A stretch of DNA of 49,444 nt, from the NCBI GenBank assembly GCA_003278045.1, contig QCHG01000010.1, positions 1 to 49,444 on the forward strand. The letters run 5' to 3'. Numbering within the stretch: the stretch's first letter is position 1; each line of letters opens with the position of its first letter. Positions 30,049 through 40,456 of this stretch are shown piece by piece. Source of the DNA: Prochlorococcus sp. AG-402-A04 (GTDB lineage Bacteria; Cyanobacteriota; Cyanobacteriia; PCC-6307; Cyanobiaceae). Position numbers and translations under genes: made by a program. A model generated the notes under the pieces. That model was not told where the DNA came from and did no database searches. It saw only the letters and a program-made list of their open reading frames with translations.

Positions 30049-32574
30049 CTAGAAGTTAGCACCTGCTAGCTCTTGAGAAGATTCTTCAGAAGAAATTTTT
30101 ATTGTAACTTTTTTATTATCATCTATATCAACTAAAGCATTATCTCCATCTTTTATTCTCCCAGAAAGAACTTCTTCAGCCAAACTATCTTCTAATAAAC
30201 GCATAACTGCCCTTCTCAAAGGTCTCGCTCCGTATGAAGGATTGTAGCCTTCTTCAACAAGTCTTTCTTTGAAAGCATCGGTGACATTTAATTTAATACC
30301 TTTATCCTGTAGTCGGACAAAAACTTCTTGCAGCATTATTTCAGCAATTTCTTTAACTTCATTTTTAGTTAATTGTCTGAATACAATTATTTCATCAAGT
30401 CTATTTAAAAATTCAGGTCTGAAGTATTGTTTAAGTTCTTCATTAACTAGTGATTTAATCCTATTATATTGGCTATCTTCAACTGAATCACCTGAAAATT
30501 CGAATCCTAGTCCACCACCACCTTTCTCGATTACTTTTGAACCGATATTAGAAGTCATTATTAACAATGTATTTTTAAAATCTACAGTTCTACCTTTGGA
30601 GTCAGTTAATCTTCCGTCTTCAAGTAGTTGCAATAATAAGTTGAAAACATCTGGATGCGCCTTTTCAACTTCATCAAATAAAACGACGGTATAAGGACGT
30701 CTTCTAACAGCTTCAGTAAGCTGACCACCTTCATTAAAACCAACATAACCAGGAGGCGAACCTATAAGTTTACTAACTGTATGTCTTTCCATAAATTCTG
30801 ACATATCTAATCTAATCATTGCTTCTTCACTACCGAAGAAATATGAAGCCAATGATTTAGTCAATTCAGTTTTACCAACACCGGTAGGTCCAGAAAAGAT
30901 AAAACTTGCTATGGGTCTATTAGGATTTTTCAATCCAACTCTTGCTCTTCTTATGGCTCTTGAGACAGCCTTTACAGCTTCATCTTGTCCAATTAGCCTT
31001 TGGTGGAGTGTTTCCTCCATATTTAGAAGCTTGACTGATTCAGTTTCTGTTAATTTTTGAACAGGAACACCTGTCCATGAAGCCACAATATGAGCTACAT
31101 CTTCTTCGCTAACAAGGGGACTTTGTAAAAGTTTTGAATCACTTTTTACAGTGTTATCAGCATCAGATTGATCTCCAGCTGAAGATTCTTTTTTATTGTC
31201 CAAAACCTCTTTAATTTTTGCAGACAATTCCATCTCTTTTTCGCGTAATTGGCCAGCTTGATCGAAATTTTGGTCTCTTACAGATTCTTCCTTCTGTTTT
31301 TGGACTTCTCTTAGTTCTCTATCTATTTGTTTTGCTTCAGGCGGAAGTTTGGAGTTTATTAAACGAACTCTACTTCCTGCCTCGTCGATGAGGTCAATAG
31401 CCTTATCAGGTAAAAATCTGTCAGATATATAACGATCACCTAAATGAGCAGCGGCCTCTAGCGCATCATCAGTAATTTTTAGACGATGATGTTGTTCGTA
31501 ACGCTCTCTAAGACCTTTTAAAATTTCGATTGTATCTTCTATTGATGGCTCCCCTACCATTACAGGCTGGAATCTTCTTTCGAGAGCAGCATCTCTTTCA
31601 ATATGTTTTCTATATTCATCTAGAGTTGTAGCTCCAATACATTGAAGTTCCCCTCTAGCTAATGCTGGCTTAAGTATATTTGCTGCATCTATAGCTCCTT
31701 CAGCAGCTCCAGCACCAATTAAAGTATGCACTTCATCTATGACAAGAATAACGTTACCTGCTGATTTAATTTCTTCCATTATTTTTTTTAACCTTTCTTC
31801 GAATTCACCTCTATATTTTGTTCCTGCTACCAAAAGACCTATATCAAGTGTCAAAACTCTTTTATCTTCAAGAATGTCTGGAATATCTCCAGTTTGTATT
31901 CTTTGAGCAAGACCTTCTGCGATAGCTGTTTTACCTACACCTGGCTCCCCAATAAGAACAGGATTATTTTTTGTCCTCCTTCCAAGTATTTGAACTACAC
32001 GGTCTATTTCTGAATGGCGTCCAACGACTGGATCTAATTTTGATTCACTTGCTAATTTTGTTAAATTTGTTCCGAATTCATCAAGAGTAGCAGTTTTTAA
32101 GTTGCTCTTAGTTGTACTTGCACCTGTACCAACTTCGGCGGTTTCACCAAGCATCCTTATAACTTGAGTTCTAACTTTTGTAAGGTCAATATTAAGATTT
32201 TCAAGAACTCTTGCAGCCACACCTTCACCTTCTCTTATTAATCCCAACAATAAATGTTCTGTACCAATGTAATTGTGGCCAAGTTGACGAGCCTCTTCTA
32301 AAGATAATTCTAAAACTCTTTTAGCTCTGGGTGTAAAAGGTATTTCTACAGCTACAAACCCTGAACCTCTACCTATTATCTTTTCCACCTCTATCCTTGA
32401 ATCCTTTAAATTAACTCCAAGTGATTTAAGTACTTTCGCTGCAACCCCAGTTCCTTCTCCAATTAACCCCAAAAGAATTTGTTCTGTTCCAACAAAATTA
32501 TGACCAAGTCTTCTAGCTTCCTCTTGAGCAAGCATAATGACTTTTATAGCCTTTTCCGTAAATCTTTCAAACAT
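30049..32574 (-). CDS. clpC: ATP-dependent Clp protease ATPase ClpC
   Basis: Hsp100 unfoldase that works with ClpP and adaptors to remove or remodel proteins, essential in cyanobacteria and related to plastid ClpC. The N-domain repeats start at [20 protein letters not shown] and repeat near residue 77. The first AAA+ module has [15 protein letters not shown] and [19 protein letters not shown]-like middle segment ([20 protein letters not shown]) follows. The second module has [17 protein letters not shown] and [14 protein letters not shown], with [13 protein letters not shown] near the end. The middle segment with UVR motif marks ClpC rather than ClpB. The 841 residues are as expected. A 179-base gap precedes it. 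Confidence 0.97.
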   Translation of the reverse strand: MFERFTEKAIKVIMLAQEEARRLGHNFVGTEQILLGLIGEGTGVAAKVLKSLGVNLKDSRIEVEKIIGRGSGFVAVEIPFTPRAKRVLELSLEEARQLGHNYIGTEHLLLGLIREGEGVAARVLENLNIDLTKVRTQVIRMLGETAEVGTGASTTKSNLKTATLDEFGTNLTKLASESKLDPVVGRHSEIDRVVQILGRRTKNNPVLIGEPGVGKTAIAEGLAQRIQTGDIPDILEDKRVLTLDIGLLVAGTKYRGEFEERLKKIMEEIKSAGNVILVIDEVHTLIGAGAAEGAIDAANILKPALARGELQCIGATTLDEYRKHIERDAALERRFQPVMVGEPSIEDTIEILKGLRERYEQHHRLKITDDALEAAAHLGDRYISDRFLPDKAIDLIDEAGSRVRLINSKLPPEAKQIDRELREVQKQKEESVRDQNFDQAGQLREKEMELSAKIKEVLDNKKESSAGDQSDADNTVKSDSKLLQSPLVSEEDVAHIVASWTGVPVQKLTETESVKLLNMEETLHQRLIGQDEAVKAVSRAIRRARVGLKNPNRPIASFIFSGPTGVGKTELTKSLASYFFGSEEAMIRLDMSEFMERHTVSKLIGSPPGYVGFNEGGQLTEAVRRRPYTVVLFDEVEKAHPDVFNLLLQLLEDGRLTDSKGRTVDFKNTLLIMTSNIGSKVIEKGGGGLGFEFSGDSVEDSQYNRIKSLVNEELKQYFRPEFLNRLDEIIVFRQLTKNEVKEIAEIMLQEVFVRLQDKGIKLNVTDAFKERLVEEGYNPSYGARPLRRAVMRLLEDSLAEEVLSGRIKDGDNALVDIDDNKKVTIKISSEESSQELAGANF

Positions 32575-32753
32575 TAGAAGATTAAATTCCTATTAATAAC
32601 CTACCAGTAATATGTCAATTTTGTGTTCAGAATGAGCTTTTGTGAATACCTAAAAGTATAATTTATCAAATTAAATTGAACTTTTTTAGTGATATAGCAA
32701 GAAATTATAGTAATTTCAAGGATTCTGGTTATCCGAACATTTAAATTTTTACA

Positions 32754-33194
32754 TTATTTTGTTGTTAATTTTTTTTCTTTTAAAAGAGCATGTGAACCAT
32801 CTTTATAATAATTTTTTCTTATTCCCACAGTAGAAAAATCAAATCGACTATAAAATCTTTCAGCAGTAACATTGCTATGAGAAACCTCTAATAGTAATTT
32901 CTTTAAATTTAATTTTTCACATTTCTCTATTAAATAGCTCATAAGATAAGATCCAAATCCCTTTTTTCTAAACTTTTTATTTATAACAAAATAATTTATT
33001 TGAGCTTCATCAAGAACAACTTGAAAAACACATATACCAATGACTAATTTTTTAATTAATAACCCAAAGATTTTTGTACCATCTTTTTTGAATTCGTTAG
33101 CCCATTGTTCTTTACTCCATAGAGAAATCGTATTTGAATCTAATTCATAACATAAATCAATATCTTTATAATTAATTTGTTTAATAGATATCAT
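32754..33194 (-). CDS. rimI: GNAT acetyltransferase, probable ribosomal-protein-alanine N-acetyltransferase
   Basis: A 146-residue GNAT protein. The acetyl-CoA motif A is VINKKFRKKGFGSYLMSYLI, with the R/Q-x-x-G-x-G/A pattern, followed by LLLEVSHSNVTAERFYSRFDF, typical of RimI (EVR..N..A..LY..). RimI acetylates the N-terminus of ribosomal protein S18 in E. coli, and in some bacteria it links to the tRNA t6A genes. Divergent from lysA. No partner gene is near. Other GNAT roles cannot be excluded. Confidence 0.8.
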   Translation of the reverse strand: MISIKQINYKDIDLCYELDSNTISLWSKEQWANEFKKDGTKIFGLLIKKLVIGICVFQVVLDEAQINYFVINKKFRKKGFGSYLMSYLIEKCEKLNLKKLLLEVSHSNVTAERFYSRFDFSTVGIRKNYYKDGSHALLKEKKLTTK

Positions 33195-33282
33195 TTATTA
33201 TGTATTTATATCTAGAAAGTTCAAAATCTAAAGTCATTATAAAATATGACAGTTTTGGCAAAGCTTTATTTGAAGTTCCCCC

Positions 33283-34656
33283 ATGGAAGAAAAACAATCT
33301 TTTTTAAAACAAAAAATTGACTTGGAAAGTCCTAACAGAAATATTATTCCCATTACCACATCCATTGAAAGAGATGGGAAATTGTCAGTTGGTGGATGTT
33401 CTATTGAAGAACTAGTTAAAAAATATGATTCTCCTCTTTATATTTTGGATGAAATCACTTTAAGAAATTCTTGTAAAGCGTACAAAAAAGCATTAGAAAA
33501 ATATTACCCAGGAAAATCCTTGCCGATATATGCTTCTAAGGCAAATAGTTCCATTTTTATGAGTAGTCTTGTTTCCTCGGAAGGTTTAGGGCTTGATGCT
33601 GTTTCAGAAGGTGAACTATTAACTGCTATTAAAGGTGGTGTTCCAAATGAAAAAATCGTTTTTCATGGTAACAACAAATCAGACAAAGAATTAGAATTCG
33701 CAGTTAGAAATAAAATTAAGGTTATTGTAGATAATGATTACGACTTAGAAAGATTAGATGAGATCTCTAATTCATTTAATCATGATTTAGAAATAATGAT
33801 TCGCTTTACTCCTGGGATAGAATGCCATACACATGAATATATTAGAACTGGATCATTTGATAGCAAATTTGGTTTCGGAATAGAATATTTAAATACTCTA
33901 TTTAACAGAATCAGCAATACAAAGCACTTAAAATTAACAGGTTTACATGCTCATATTGGTTCACAGATTTTTGAACTAGACCCTCATAAGGATCTGGGAG
34001 AAATAATGGTAAAGGTTATCTTAGACGCCAAAAAATTTGGTCATAATATTGAGGAACTAAATGTTGGCGGTGGTTTAGGCATCAGTTATACAGAAAGTGA
34101 TGATCCCCCTTCAATTGATGAATGGGTAAAAACAATTTCTACTTCCGTTGTTGAAGCTTGTAAAAAAAACAACTTAGATTTTCCCACATTAATGTGCGAA
34201 CCTGGCAGATCTATTGTATCTACAGCAGGTATAACCATTTACAAGATTGGGGCTTTTAAAGAAATTCCTGGTATCAGAACATATTTATCTGTTGATGGTG
34301 GTATGAGCGATAATCCAAGACCAATTACATATCAATCAAATTATTCTGCGTGTTTAGTAAGTAATCCATTAAATATTAATTCCAAAAATAAATATACTAT
34401 TGCTGGTAAGCACTGCGAATCGGGTGATGTATTGTTTAAAGAAATTGAACTAGCAGAATGTAAAACGGGAGATCTTATATGTGTTTTTGGTACTGGTGCA
34501 TATAATAATTCAATGAGTTCTAACTACAACAGAATTCCAAGACCTGCTGCTCTATTAGTTAAAGATGGAGAGGCAGAAATTATTCAAAAAAGAGAAAGCC
34601 CATTGGATCTTTTAAAATATGACGTATTACCTGATCGCTTTATCAAACAAAATTAG
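33283..34656 (+). CDS. lysA: Diaminopimelate decarboxylase
   Basis: Last step of lysine synthesis, also draining meso-diaminopimelate away from peptidoglycan. PLP enzyme of fold type III: the PLP lysine is in PIYASKANSSIFM, and GLHAHIGSQIFELDPH, ELNVGGGLGISYTE and MCEPGRSIVSTAG are seen. CESGDVLFKEIELAE holds the active-site Cys, and GTGAYNNSMSSNYNRIPRP is near the C-terminus. 457 residues. It opens a plus-strand run with cdaA, uppS, bioB, trhO and one hypothetical gene with gaps of 28, 3, 5, -4 and 11 bases, most likely one operon. Confidence 0.96.
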   Translation: MEEKQSFLKQKIDLESPNRNIIPITTSIERDGKLSVGGCSIEELVKKYDSPLYILDEITLRNSCKAYKKALEKYYPGKSLPIYASKANSSIFMSSLVSSEGLGLDAVSEGELLTAIKGGVPNEKIVFHGNNKSDKELEFAVRNKIKVIVDNDYDLERLDEISNSFNHDLEIMIRFTPGIECHTHEYIRTGSFDSKFGFGIEYLNTLFNRISNTKHLKLTGLHAHIGSQIFELDPHKDLGEIMVKVILDAKKFGHNIEELNVGGGLGISYTESDDPPSIDEWVKTISTSVVEACKKNNLDFPTLMCEPGRSIVSTAGITIYKIGAFKEIPGIRTYLSVDGGMSDNPRPITYQSNYSACLVSNPLNINSKNKYTIAGKHCESGDVLFKEIELAECKTGDLICVFGTGAYNNSMSSNYNRIPRPAALLVKDGEAEIIQKRESPLDLLKYDVLPDRFIKQN

Positions 34657-34684
34657 GTACATTTAAATTAATTTTGTTTTTAGT

Positions 34685-35593
34685 GTGAATTTCTGGGGGA
34701 TTATAAATTTAAAGCTTTTGTTAGATGTCTTATTTGCTGTTGGTTTCGGACTATTATTATTCTCTAGAGTAAAAGAACAACGGACATTATGGCTTCTAAG
34801 AGGATATTTATTTTTAGTATCATCCGCATGGTTTATTCAAAGATATGCATACTTACCACTAACATCAAAATTAATTGATGCTGTAGTCCTTGCTTGCTCT
34901 CTCTCATTAGCGATCCTTTGGCAAGGAGAGTTAAGAAGATTAATGGAATTACTAGGTACTGGGAGGCTAGCTGTATTACTAGGAAATCCACCAAAGGAAT
35001 TTAGAGCAACTTCAACTACCATTACTCAGTTAGTTGATACTGCCGGTAAACTCTCTCAAAATAGAAGAGGTGCTTTAATCGTTGTAGATTTGGGGAGTGA
35101 TTTAAGACCTGAAGATTTTTTATATTCAGGTACCAATATTGAGGCACAATTATCAACTGACCTTTTAATAAATCTTTTTGCTACAGATACGCCTTTACAT
35201 GATGGAGCAGTTCTTGTGAAAGGAAATAAAATAATTTCTGCTGGCGTAATACTTCCTCTCTCAAGACAAGGAATAAGTAGATATGGCACAAGACATTTAG
35301 CAGCATTAGGTATTACCGAAAGATTTGATAGATGTATTTGTATTGTTGTTTCTGAAGAAACAGGTACGTTATCATTAGCAAACCAAGGCAAACTTGAAAG
35401 GCCAATTACCAGCAGCAGGTTACAAGAACTTCTTGCAAAATTGATTGGAAATCAAAACTCTATAGGAGCAAATAAAGCATCTTTAAATAAAAATGTTTCA
35501 TCCCAAAAGATAGACTCGAGTGATAATATCATCAGTGATATTAATAAAAAAGAGTCAGAAAAATCAGAAATTTTTATTAACAACAAGGATTAA
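34685..35593 (+). CDS. cdaA: Diadenylate cyclase CdaA (DAC domain)
   Basis: Joins two ATP molecules into cyclic-di-AMP. The 302-residue protein has an N-terminal membrane region of about three spans (residues 6-26, 38-58, 62-80), a linker helix GELRRLMELLG, and the DAC domain. Catalytic marks are DTPLHDGAVLVKGN (DGA at 173-175), ISAGVILPLS and GTRHLAALGITERFD (RH at 203-204), as in CdaA. The last 40 residues are polar and low complexity (SQKIDSSDNIISDINKK). Start is GTG at 34685; no stronger start is nearby. Only three bases separate it from uppS. In Firmicutes cdaA sits with ybbR and glmM; here the neighbours are lysA and uppS, also cell-wall steps. Confidence 0.94.
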   Translation: MNFWGIINLKLLLDVLFAVGFGLLLFSRVKEQRTLWLLRGYLFLVSSAWFIQRYAYLPLTSKLIDAVVLACSLSLAILWQGELRRLMELLGTGRLAVLLGNPPKEFRATSTTITQLVDTAGKLSQNRRGALIVVDLGSDLRPEDFLYSGTNIEAQLSTDLLINLFATDTPLHDGAVLVKGNKIISAGVILPLSRQGISRYGTRHLAALGITERFDRCICIVVSEETGTLSLANQGKLERPITSSRLQELLAKLIGNQNSIGANKASLNKNVSSQKIDSSDNIISDINKKESEKSEIFINNKD

Positions 35594-35596
35594 CTC

Positions 35597-36400
35597 ATGA
35601 GTTTAGAAAAAGTAATAGACGATAAAATTACTGACTTATTAATGAAAATAGATATGCAAAAATTGCCCAAGCACATAGCAATAATTATGGACGGCAATGG
35701 GAGATGGGCGACTAGAAAAGGTTTACCCCGATCATTTGGACATAAACAGGGGGTCAGTGTGTTAAAAAAAATTCTCAAAGCTGCAAAAAATTTAGGTTGT
35801 AAAGTAATTACTGTTTATGCTTTTTCAACTGAGAATTGGACAAGACCAACAAAAGAAGTTGATTTTCTTATAAATCTTTTTAGCGAGGTTTTAAAAAACG
35901 AAATTAAAGAGATACATGAAGAATCAACAAAAATAAAATTTATTGGAGATTTAACTCCTTTCCCAAAAAATTTAAAAGAAATAATATCTAGTTCAGAAAC
36001 ACTTACTAAAAACAATAATAAATTTTTATTCAATGTTTGTGTTAATTACGGAGGCCGACAAGAAATAGTGAAAGTTGCAAAAGAACTAGCATTAAAATCT
36101 TCTTCTGGAGAAATAAAACCAAGTGAAATTAATGAAGAATTATTTAATTCAGAGTTATTAACTAGAGGAATTAAGGATCCAGAATTACTAATAAGAACTA
36201 GTGGTGAAAAAAGGATAAGTAATTTTTTATTATGGCAATTAGCATATTCAGAAATTTATATATCTGACGTACTTTGGCCAGAATTCAATGAGCATGAATT
36301 TCTTAAAGCAATAATTGATTACCAATCAAGAAATAGACGTTTTGGCGGTATAGAATCATTACCAAATGAATCTTTTGAAGATTCTCAATATATTTCCTAA
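35597..36400 (+). CDS. uppS: Isoprenyl transferase (undecaprenyl diphosphate synthase)
   Basis: Extends farnesyl diphosphate with IPP in cis to make the C55 carrier for peptidoglycan and other envelope glycans. The cis-prenyltransferase signature is complete: [18 protein letters not shown] with the catalytic Asp, [29 protein letters not shown] and the C-terminal [20 protein letters not shown]. 267 residues. It starts three bases after cdaA, and bioB begins five bases after it. Confidence 0.96.
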   Translation: MSLEKVIDDKITDLLMKIDMQKLPKHIAIIMDGNGRWATRKGLPRSFGHKQGVSVLKKILKAAKNLGCKVITVYAFSTENWTRPTKEVDFLINLFSEVLKNEIKEIHEESTKIKFIGDLTPFPKNLKEIISSSETLTKNNNKFLFNVCVNYGGRQEIVKVAKELALKSSSGEIKPSEINEELFNSELLTRGIKDPELLIRTSGEKRISNFLLWQLAYSEIYISDVLWPEFNEHEFLKAIIDYQSRNRRFGGIESLPNESFEDSQYIS

Positions 36401-36405
36401 TAAAA

Positions 36406-37413
36406 ATGGCTAATTCGAATAATCAGTTATTAAAAGAAATTAGGTTTGATTGGAATAAAGCGGAGATTTTGAAAATACTTAATATGCCCCTTATTGATTT
36501 AATGTGGGAATCACAAACCGTTCACAGGAAATTCAACAAATACGATATTCAATTAGCATCATTGTTCAGTGTAAAAACTGGTGGATGCGAGGAAAATTGT
36601 TCGTACTGTAGCCAATCAATTTATAGTGCTAGCGAAATTAAAAGTCATCCACAGTTTCAAGTTGAAGAGGTTTTAGCAAGAGCACAAGTAGCAAAAAATG
36701 AGGGTGCAGATAGGTTTTGTATGGGTTGGGCGTGGAGAGAAATTAGAGATGGGAAATCATTTAATGCAATGTTGGAGATGGTTAGCGGTGTAAGAGATTT
36801 AGGGATGGAAGCATGTGTTACTGCGGGGATGCTTACAGAAGAACAAGCTTCCAGACTGGCTGATGCAGGCTTGACCGCGTATAACCACAATCTTGATACT
36901 AGTCCTGAGCATTATAAAAATATTATTACGACTAGAACTTATCAAGACAGACTAGACACTATCAAAAGAGTAAGAAATGCAGGAATAAATGTTTGTTGTG
37001 GGGGAATAATAGGCTTGGGTGAAACTAATGGCGATAGAGCATCTCTTTTGGAAGTGCTTTCAAACATGAATCCTCACCCTGAAAGTGTTCCTATAAATTC
37101 ATTAGTTGCTATTGAAGGCACTGGTTTAGAAGATAATGAAGATATTGATTCTATCGAAATGATAAGGATGATCGCTACAGCAAGAATTCTTATGCCTAAA
37201 AGTAAAATAAGACTAAGTGCAGGGAGAGAAAAGCTTTCAAAAGAAGCCCAAATATTATGTTTTCAATGTGGGGCAAATTCAATTTTTTATGGAGATGAGT
37301 TACTCACAACTTCAAATCCATCTTTCCAATCAGACAGAGAACTTCTTAAAGAGGTTGGAGTATCATTTAACAAAGATTTTGAAACTTGTGAAAAAACATT
37401 ATCTTCTTTATGA
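36406..37413 (+). CDS. bioB: Biotin synthase
   Basis: Radical SAM enzyme that inserts sulfur into dethiobiotin. The [4Fe-4S] site is [18 protein letters not shown] with the CxxxCxxC spacing, after the SLFSVKTGG approach. [37 protein letters not shown] and [14 protein letters not shown] bind SAM and substrate and carry the auxiliary cluster ligand (Arg in RLSAGRE). The C-terminal [17 protein letters not shown] is typical. 335 residues. The stop overlaps the trhO start by four bases (ATGA at 37410-37413), so the two are translationally coupled. Confidence 0.96.
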   Translation: MANSNNQLLKEIRFDWNKAEILKILNMPLIDLMWESQTVHRKFNKYDIQLASLFSVKTGGCEENCSYCSQSIYSASEIKSHPQFQVEEVLARAQVAKNEGADRFCMGWAWREIRDGKSFNAMLEMVSGVRDLGMEACVTAGMLTEEQASRLADAGLTAYNHNLDTSPEHYKNIITTRTYQDRLDTIKRVRNAGINVCCGGIIGLGETNGDRASLLEVLSNMNPHPESVPINSLVAIEGTGLEDNEDIDSIEMIRMIATARILMPKSKIRLSAGREKLSKEAQILCFQCGANSIFYGDELLTTSNPSFQSDRELLKEVGVSFNKDFETCEKTLSSL

Positions 37414-38342
37414 AAGGCAAAAATTATAAAATAGTTTCTCTTTACTCTTTCTTCCCATTTCAAGAAAACTTAATTCTTGATCTAAAAAATAAATTATTAG
37501 AAATCGAAAATGAAAACGATCTTTCAGGTTTATTTATTTTTGCTAGTGAGGGCATTAATGGAACTATTTGTGCTGAGAAAAGTGTAATTGATATTGTTAT
37601 CAATTTACTTAATAAATATGCTGATAATAGAAATTTAAATATTAAAGTAAATTTTTCAAAAAACAAAGTCTTCAAAAAATTAAAAATAAAAATCAAGAAA
37701 GAAATAGTTACAATGGGTGTCCCTAAATTAAACCCTTCAGAAGATAATGGGACATATATTGACTCAGCTGATTGGAATAAGTTAATTAAAAATCAAAATA
37801 CAATAGTCATTGATACTAGAAATCATTATGAGGTGTCTATAGGTACATTTCAGAACTCAATAAACCCAAATACAAAAAATTTTAGCGAATTCCCCAAGTG
37901 GGTAGATGATCATTTAGATACCCATTTAGAAAATAAAGAATCTACAAATATAGCAATGTTTTGTACCGGAGGAATAAGATGTGAAAAAGCTACTACTTTA
38001 CTAAAAAAGAAAGGTTATAAAAATATATATCACCTACAAGGGGGCATCCTTCAATACCTTGACGATATACCAAAAGAAAAAAACTTATTTGAAGGTGAAT
38101 GTTATGTTTTTGATAAAAGAGTTGCGTTAGATCAAGATTTAGAAAAAGGCTCCTATTCGATTTGTCATGCATGTGGAATGCCAGTTTCAATTCAAGATCA
38201 AGAAAGAAAAGAATATAGAAAGGGTATCCAATGTCATTTCTGCATAGATCAATTCAGTGATGATGATAGGAAAAGGTTTGAAGAAAGACAAAAACAGATC
38301 GACAGATTAAAAGTGGCAAATCACAAAATCCATAAGGACTAA
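37410..38342 (+). CDS. trhO: tRNA uridine(34) hydroxylase TrhO (UPF0176 rhodanese family)
   Basis: Oxygen-dependent hydroxylation of U34 in some tRNAs, giving 5-hydroxyuridine (family knowledge from E. coli TrhO/YceA). The N-terminal acylphosphatase-like region ([16 protein letters not shown]) is followed by a rhodanese domain with the active loop [15 protein letters not shown]-terminal Cys cluster reads [10 protein letters not shown] and [10 protein letters not shown] and may bind zinc. 310 residues. Its ATG overlaps the bioB stop. It has no obvious link to biotin or cell wall genes around it. Confidence 0.92.
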   Translation: MKGKNYKIVSLYSFFPFQENLILDLKNKLLEIENENDLSGLFIFASEGINGTICAEKSVIDIVINLLNKYADNRNLNIKVNFSKNKVFKKLKIKIKKEIVTMGVPKLNPSEDNGTYIDSADWNKLIKNQNTIVIDTRNHYEVSIGTFQNSINPNTKNFSEFPKWVDDHLDTHLENKESTNIAMFCTGGIRCEKATTLLKKKGYKNIYHLQGGILQYLDDIPKEKNLFEGECYVFDKRVALDQDLEKGSYSICHACGMPVSIQDQERKEYRKGIQCHFCIDQFSDDDRKRFEERQKQIDRLKVANHKIHKD

Positions 38343-38353
38343 TTTTCAAAATC

Positions 38354-38854
38354 ATGACGGTTGAAGATTTAGAAAAATTAGCAAGTAACATTGGATTATT
38401 AATTAAAATTCAAGTTAGAGAAACTCTTGGATTATGTTTCTTTAGAATCGTTATAGCAGAACAGAAAGATAACATCATTAAGATTTGGGCCGAAATGAAA
38501 GGTTGGACTTATTTAAATAAACAAGGTATTCAGCTTGATACATTAAGAATCCTTAGTAAGGCTCCTGCTTTTGTTTCGGAATTAATATGGGCAACAACTA
38601 TGGCTTGGGCAATTGAAAAAAAATCAAGCAACAAAGCAAGACTTTTAGCTATTTTTGATAGTGAAGGATATAGTAAAAAACTTGTAAGATATTTCAAGTT
38701 AATAGGATTCAAAATTGTAAAAGAAGTTGGTTCTAGCCCAGAAGATCTTTTATTAAGATTGGTTTGGGGAGGTGCAGGTACACTTATGAACGGAGAATGT
38801 ATTTCAATATTGAAAAAACTTGAAAAGAAACTCTCTTTAGTTGAAGAAAGTTAA
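38354..38854 (+). CDS. Conserved hypothetical protein, GNAT-like features
   Basis: A 166-residue soluble protein I cannot name. The central part (VSELIWATTMAWAIEKKSSN then KARLLAIFDSEGYSKKLVRY) alternates helix and strand in a way that recalls a GNAT acetyltransferase, and the following FKLIGFKIVKEVGSSPEDLLL is similar to the end of that fold. The usual Q/R-x-x-G-x-G motif is absent, so acetyl-CoA binding is doubtful. It ends the lysA-trhO run, eleven bases after trhO. Its TAA overlaps the lipA stop in TTAA at 38851-38854. I recall similar proteins as conserved in cyanobacteria, but no function. Confidence 0.75.
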   Translation: MTVEDLEKLASNIGLLIKIQVRETLGLCFFRIVIAEQKDNIIKIWAEMKGWTYLNKQGIQLDTLRILSKAPAFVSELIWATTMAWAIEKKSSNKARLLAIFDSEGYSKKLVRYFKLIGFKIVKEVGSSPEDLLLRLVWGGAGTLMNGECISILKKLEKKLSLVEES

Positions 38855-39750
38855 CCCGCATGATAACTACTTCTAACTAATGGCCCAGAAGATACTTTTT
38901 TGAATCCTAATTCCTTAGAGAAGCGATATAAATATTCAAACTCTAATGGATCCCAATATTTCTTAACTGCCAAATGATTGAATGAGGGCCTTAAATATTG
39001 GCCAATTGTAATTTGATCACAATCTATTTTTTTAAGATCGTAAATTGTATTTTTTATTTCATCCAATGTTTCCCCAAGACCTAACATAATGCCTGATTTA
39101 GTTTGAATATGAGGAGCAATATCTTTTGACTTTTCTAGTAAACTTAGGGATTTTTTGTAATTTGCACCCCTCCTAACCTCTTTTTGCAGTCTTTCAACAG
39201 TTTCAAGATTATGATTAAAACATATTGGATTTTTTTCTAAAATCATCTTCAATCTCTCAGTCTGAAGGTTATTAGTTTCATTAAAATTTTTGCCCCCACC
39301 CCATAAATCGGGAGTTAAAACCTCTATTTTAATTGTTGAATCAATTTTTCTAATCGCATCAATTGTAGTTATAAATAAATTTGCTCCATGATCAGGGAGA
39401 TCGTCTCTAGCTACAGATGTCAAAACAACATATTTCAAATTTAGTACTTTCACTGCTTCAGCGACTTGAGTAGATTCATCAATATTGATAGACCTAGGTC
39501 TACCTTTATTTACCTGACAAAAAGCACATGAACGAGAACATATCGATCCACCAAGTAAAAAAGTGGCTGTTCCTGAGGCATAACATTCTGCTCTATTTGG
39601 ACATCTTGCTTCTTCACAAATAGTATGAATATTTGATTTTTTGATGAGAGTTTGTATTTTTTCGAACTCTGAAGCTTTACTAATAGGAAATTTAATCCAA
39701 GAGGGAAGTCTTAAGATTTTTTCTTTCTTGATTAGATTATTGTCTCTCAT
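38851..39750 (-). CDS. lipA: Lipoyl synthase
   Basis: Radical SAM enzyme that inserts two sulfurs into octanoyl groups on 2-oxoacid dehydrogenases and the glycine cleavage H protein. It has the two cluster motifs: the auxiliary one in CEEARCPNRAECYASGTATFLL and the radical SAM one in SICSRSCAFCQVNKGRP. Later GLGETLDEIKNTI and QITIGQYLRPSFNHLAV fit LipA. The C-terminal GPLVRSSYHAG holds the third-cluster serine context. 299 residues. Cyanobacteria often carry two lipA genes; this may be one of them. It lies three bases after recR on the same strand. Confidence 0.95.
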   Translation of the reverse strand: MRDNNLIKKEKILRLPSWIKFPISKASEFEKIQTLIKKSNIHTICEEARCPNRAECYASGTATFLLGGSICSRSCAFCQVNKGRPRSINIDESTQVAEAVKVLNLKYVVLTSVARDDLPDHGANLFITTIDAIRKIDSTIKIEVLTPDLWGGGKNFNETNNLQTERLKMILEKNPICFNHNLETVERLQKEVRRGANYKKSLSLLEKSKDIAPHIQTKSGIMLGLGETLDEIKNTIYDLKKIDCDQITIGQYLRPSFNHLAVKKYWDPLEFEYLYRFSKELGFKKVSSGPLVRSSYHAG

Positions 39751-39753
39751 TTT

Positions 39754-40353
39754 CTAATTTAGTTTTGTTCTTCCCTCTAAAGCCCTTGCAAGTGTAACTT
39801 CATCCACATATTCAAGTTCACTGCCCATTGGAAGGCCATATGCAATTCTCGTAACTTTAGTAAAAGGGGCTAACAATTTCCCAATATAAAGACTTGTTGT
39901 ATCTCCCTCAACACTGGGGGTCAATGCCAATATGATCTCATCTATTTCAGACTTACTAACTCTTTCTACCAAGCTTCTTATTTCTAAGAGTTCGGGGCCA
40001 ACTGAATCCATTGGAGATATTAAACCACCAATAACATGGTAAACACCTTTAAATTCTCTGGCGCGCTCCAAAGCAAGCAAATCTTTAGTTTCTGCTACTA
40101 CACAGATTAGTTTTTGATTTCTTTCAGTATTTTTACAAATTTCACATTCATCTTCTGAAGTCAAATTGAAACATTTCTTGCAACGACCAACATTACTATG
40201 TGCTTCTAACAGAGCCTTTGAAAAATCTCTAATTGTACTTTCAGGTTGTTTTAAAATAAACAGAGCTAGTCGTTGCGCTGTTCTTGGACCAATCCCTGGG
40301 AATTTCTCAAAATGACCAATTAATTTTGAAAGCGGTTTAGTATAAGTAATCAA
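39754..40353 (-). CDS. recR: Recombination protein RecR
   Basis: Loads RecA at gaps together with RecO and RecF. The helix-hairpin-helix region is [20 protein letters not shown], followed by a C4 zinc finger ([20 protein letters not shown]) and a Toprim domain ([20 protein letters not shown], then [19 protein letters not shown]). The C-terminal Walker B-like part is [19 protein letters not shown]. 199 residues, as in the family. It is followed three bases later by lipA; divergent from psbP over 103 bases. Confidence 0.96.
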   Translation of the reverse strand: MITYTKPLSKLIGHFEKFPGIGPRTAQRLALFILKQPESTIRDFSKALLEAHSNVGRCKKCFNLTSEDECEICKNTERNQKLICVVAETKDLLALERAREFKGVYHVIGGLISPMDSVGPELLEIRSLVERVSKSEIDEIILALTPSVEGDTTSLYIGKLLAPFTKVTRIAYGLPMGSELEYVDEVTLARALEGRTKLN

Positions 40354-40456
40354 AATTAAACTATTTCTAGGAATAATTTAGACGCAAAATTCTGAATTGC
40401 CATAATTGTTTGCTTTTAATGTCTTATTATGTTTTTAGTTAGTAATTTCAAACAAA

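Noticed and set aside
30269..30694. Plus-strand 141-codon frame opposite clpC
   Set aside because: It is the complement of the conserved second AAA+ module; Ser/Leu-rich composition is a shadow of that strand.
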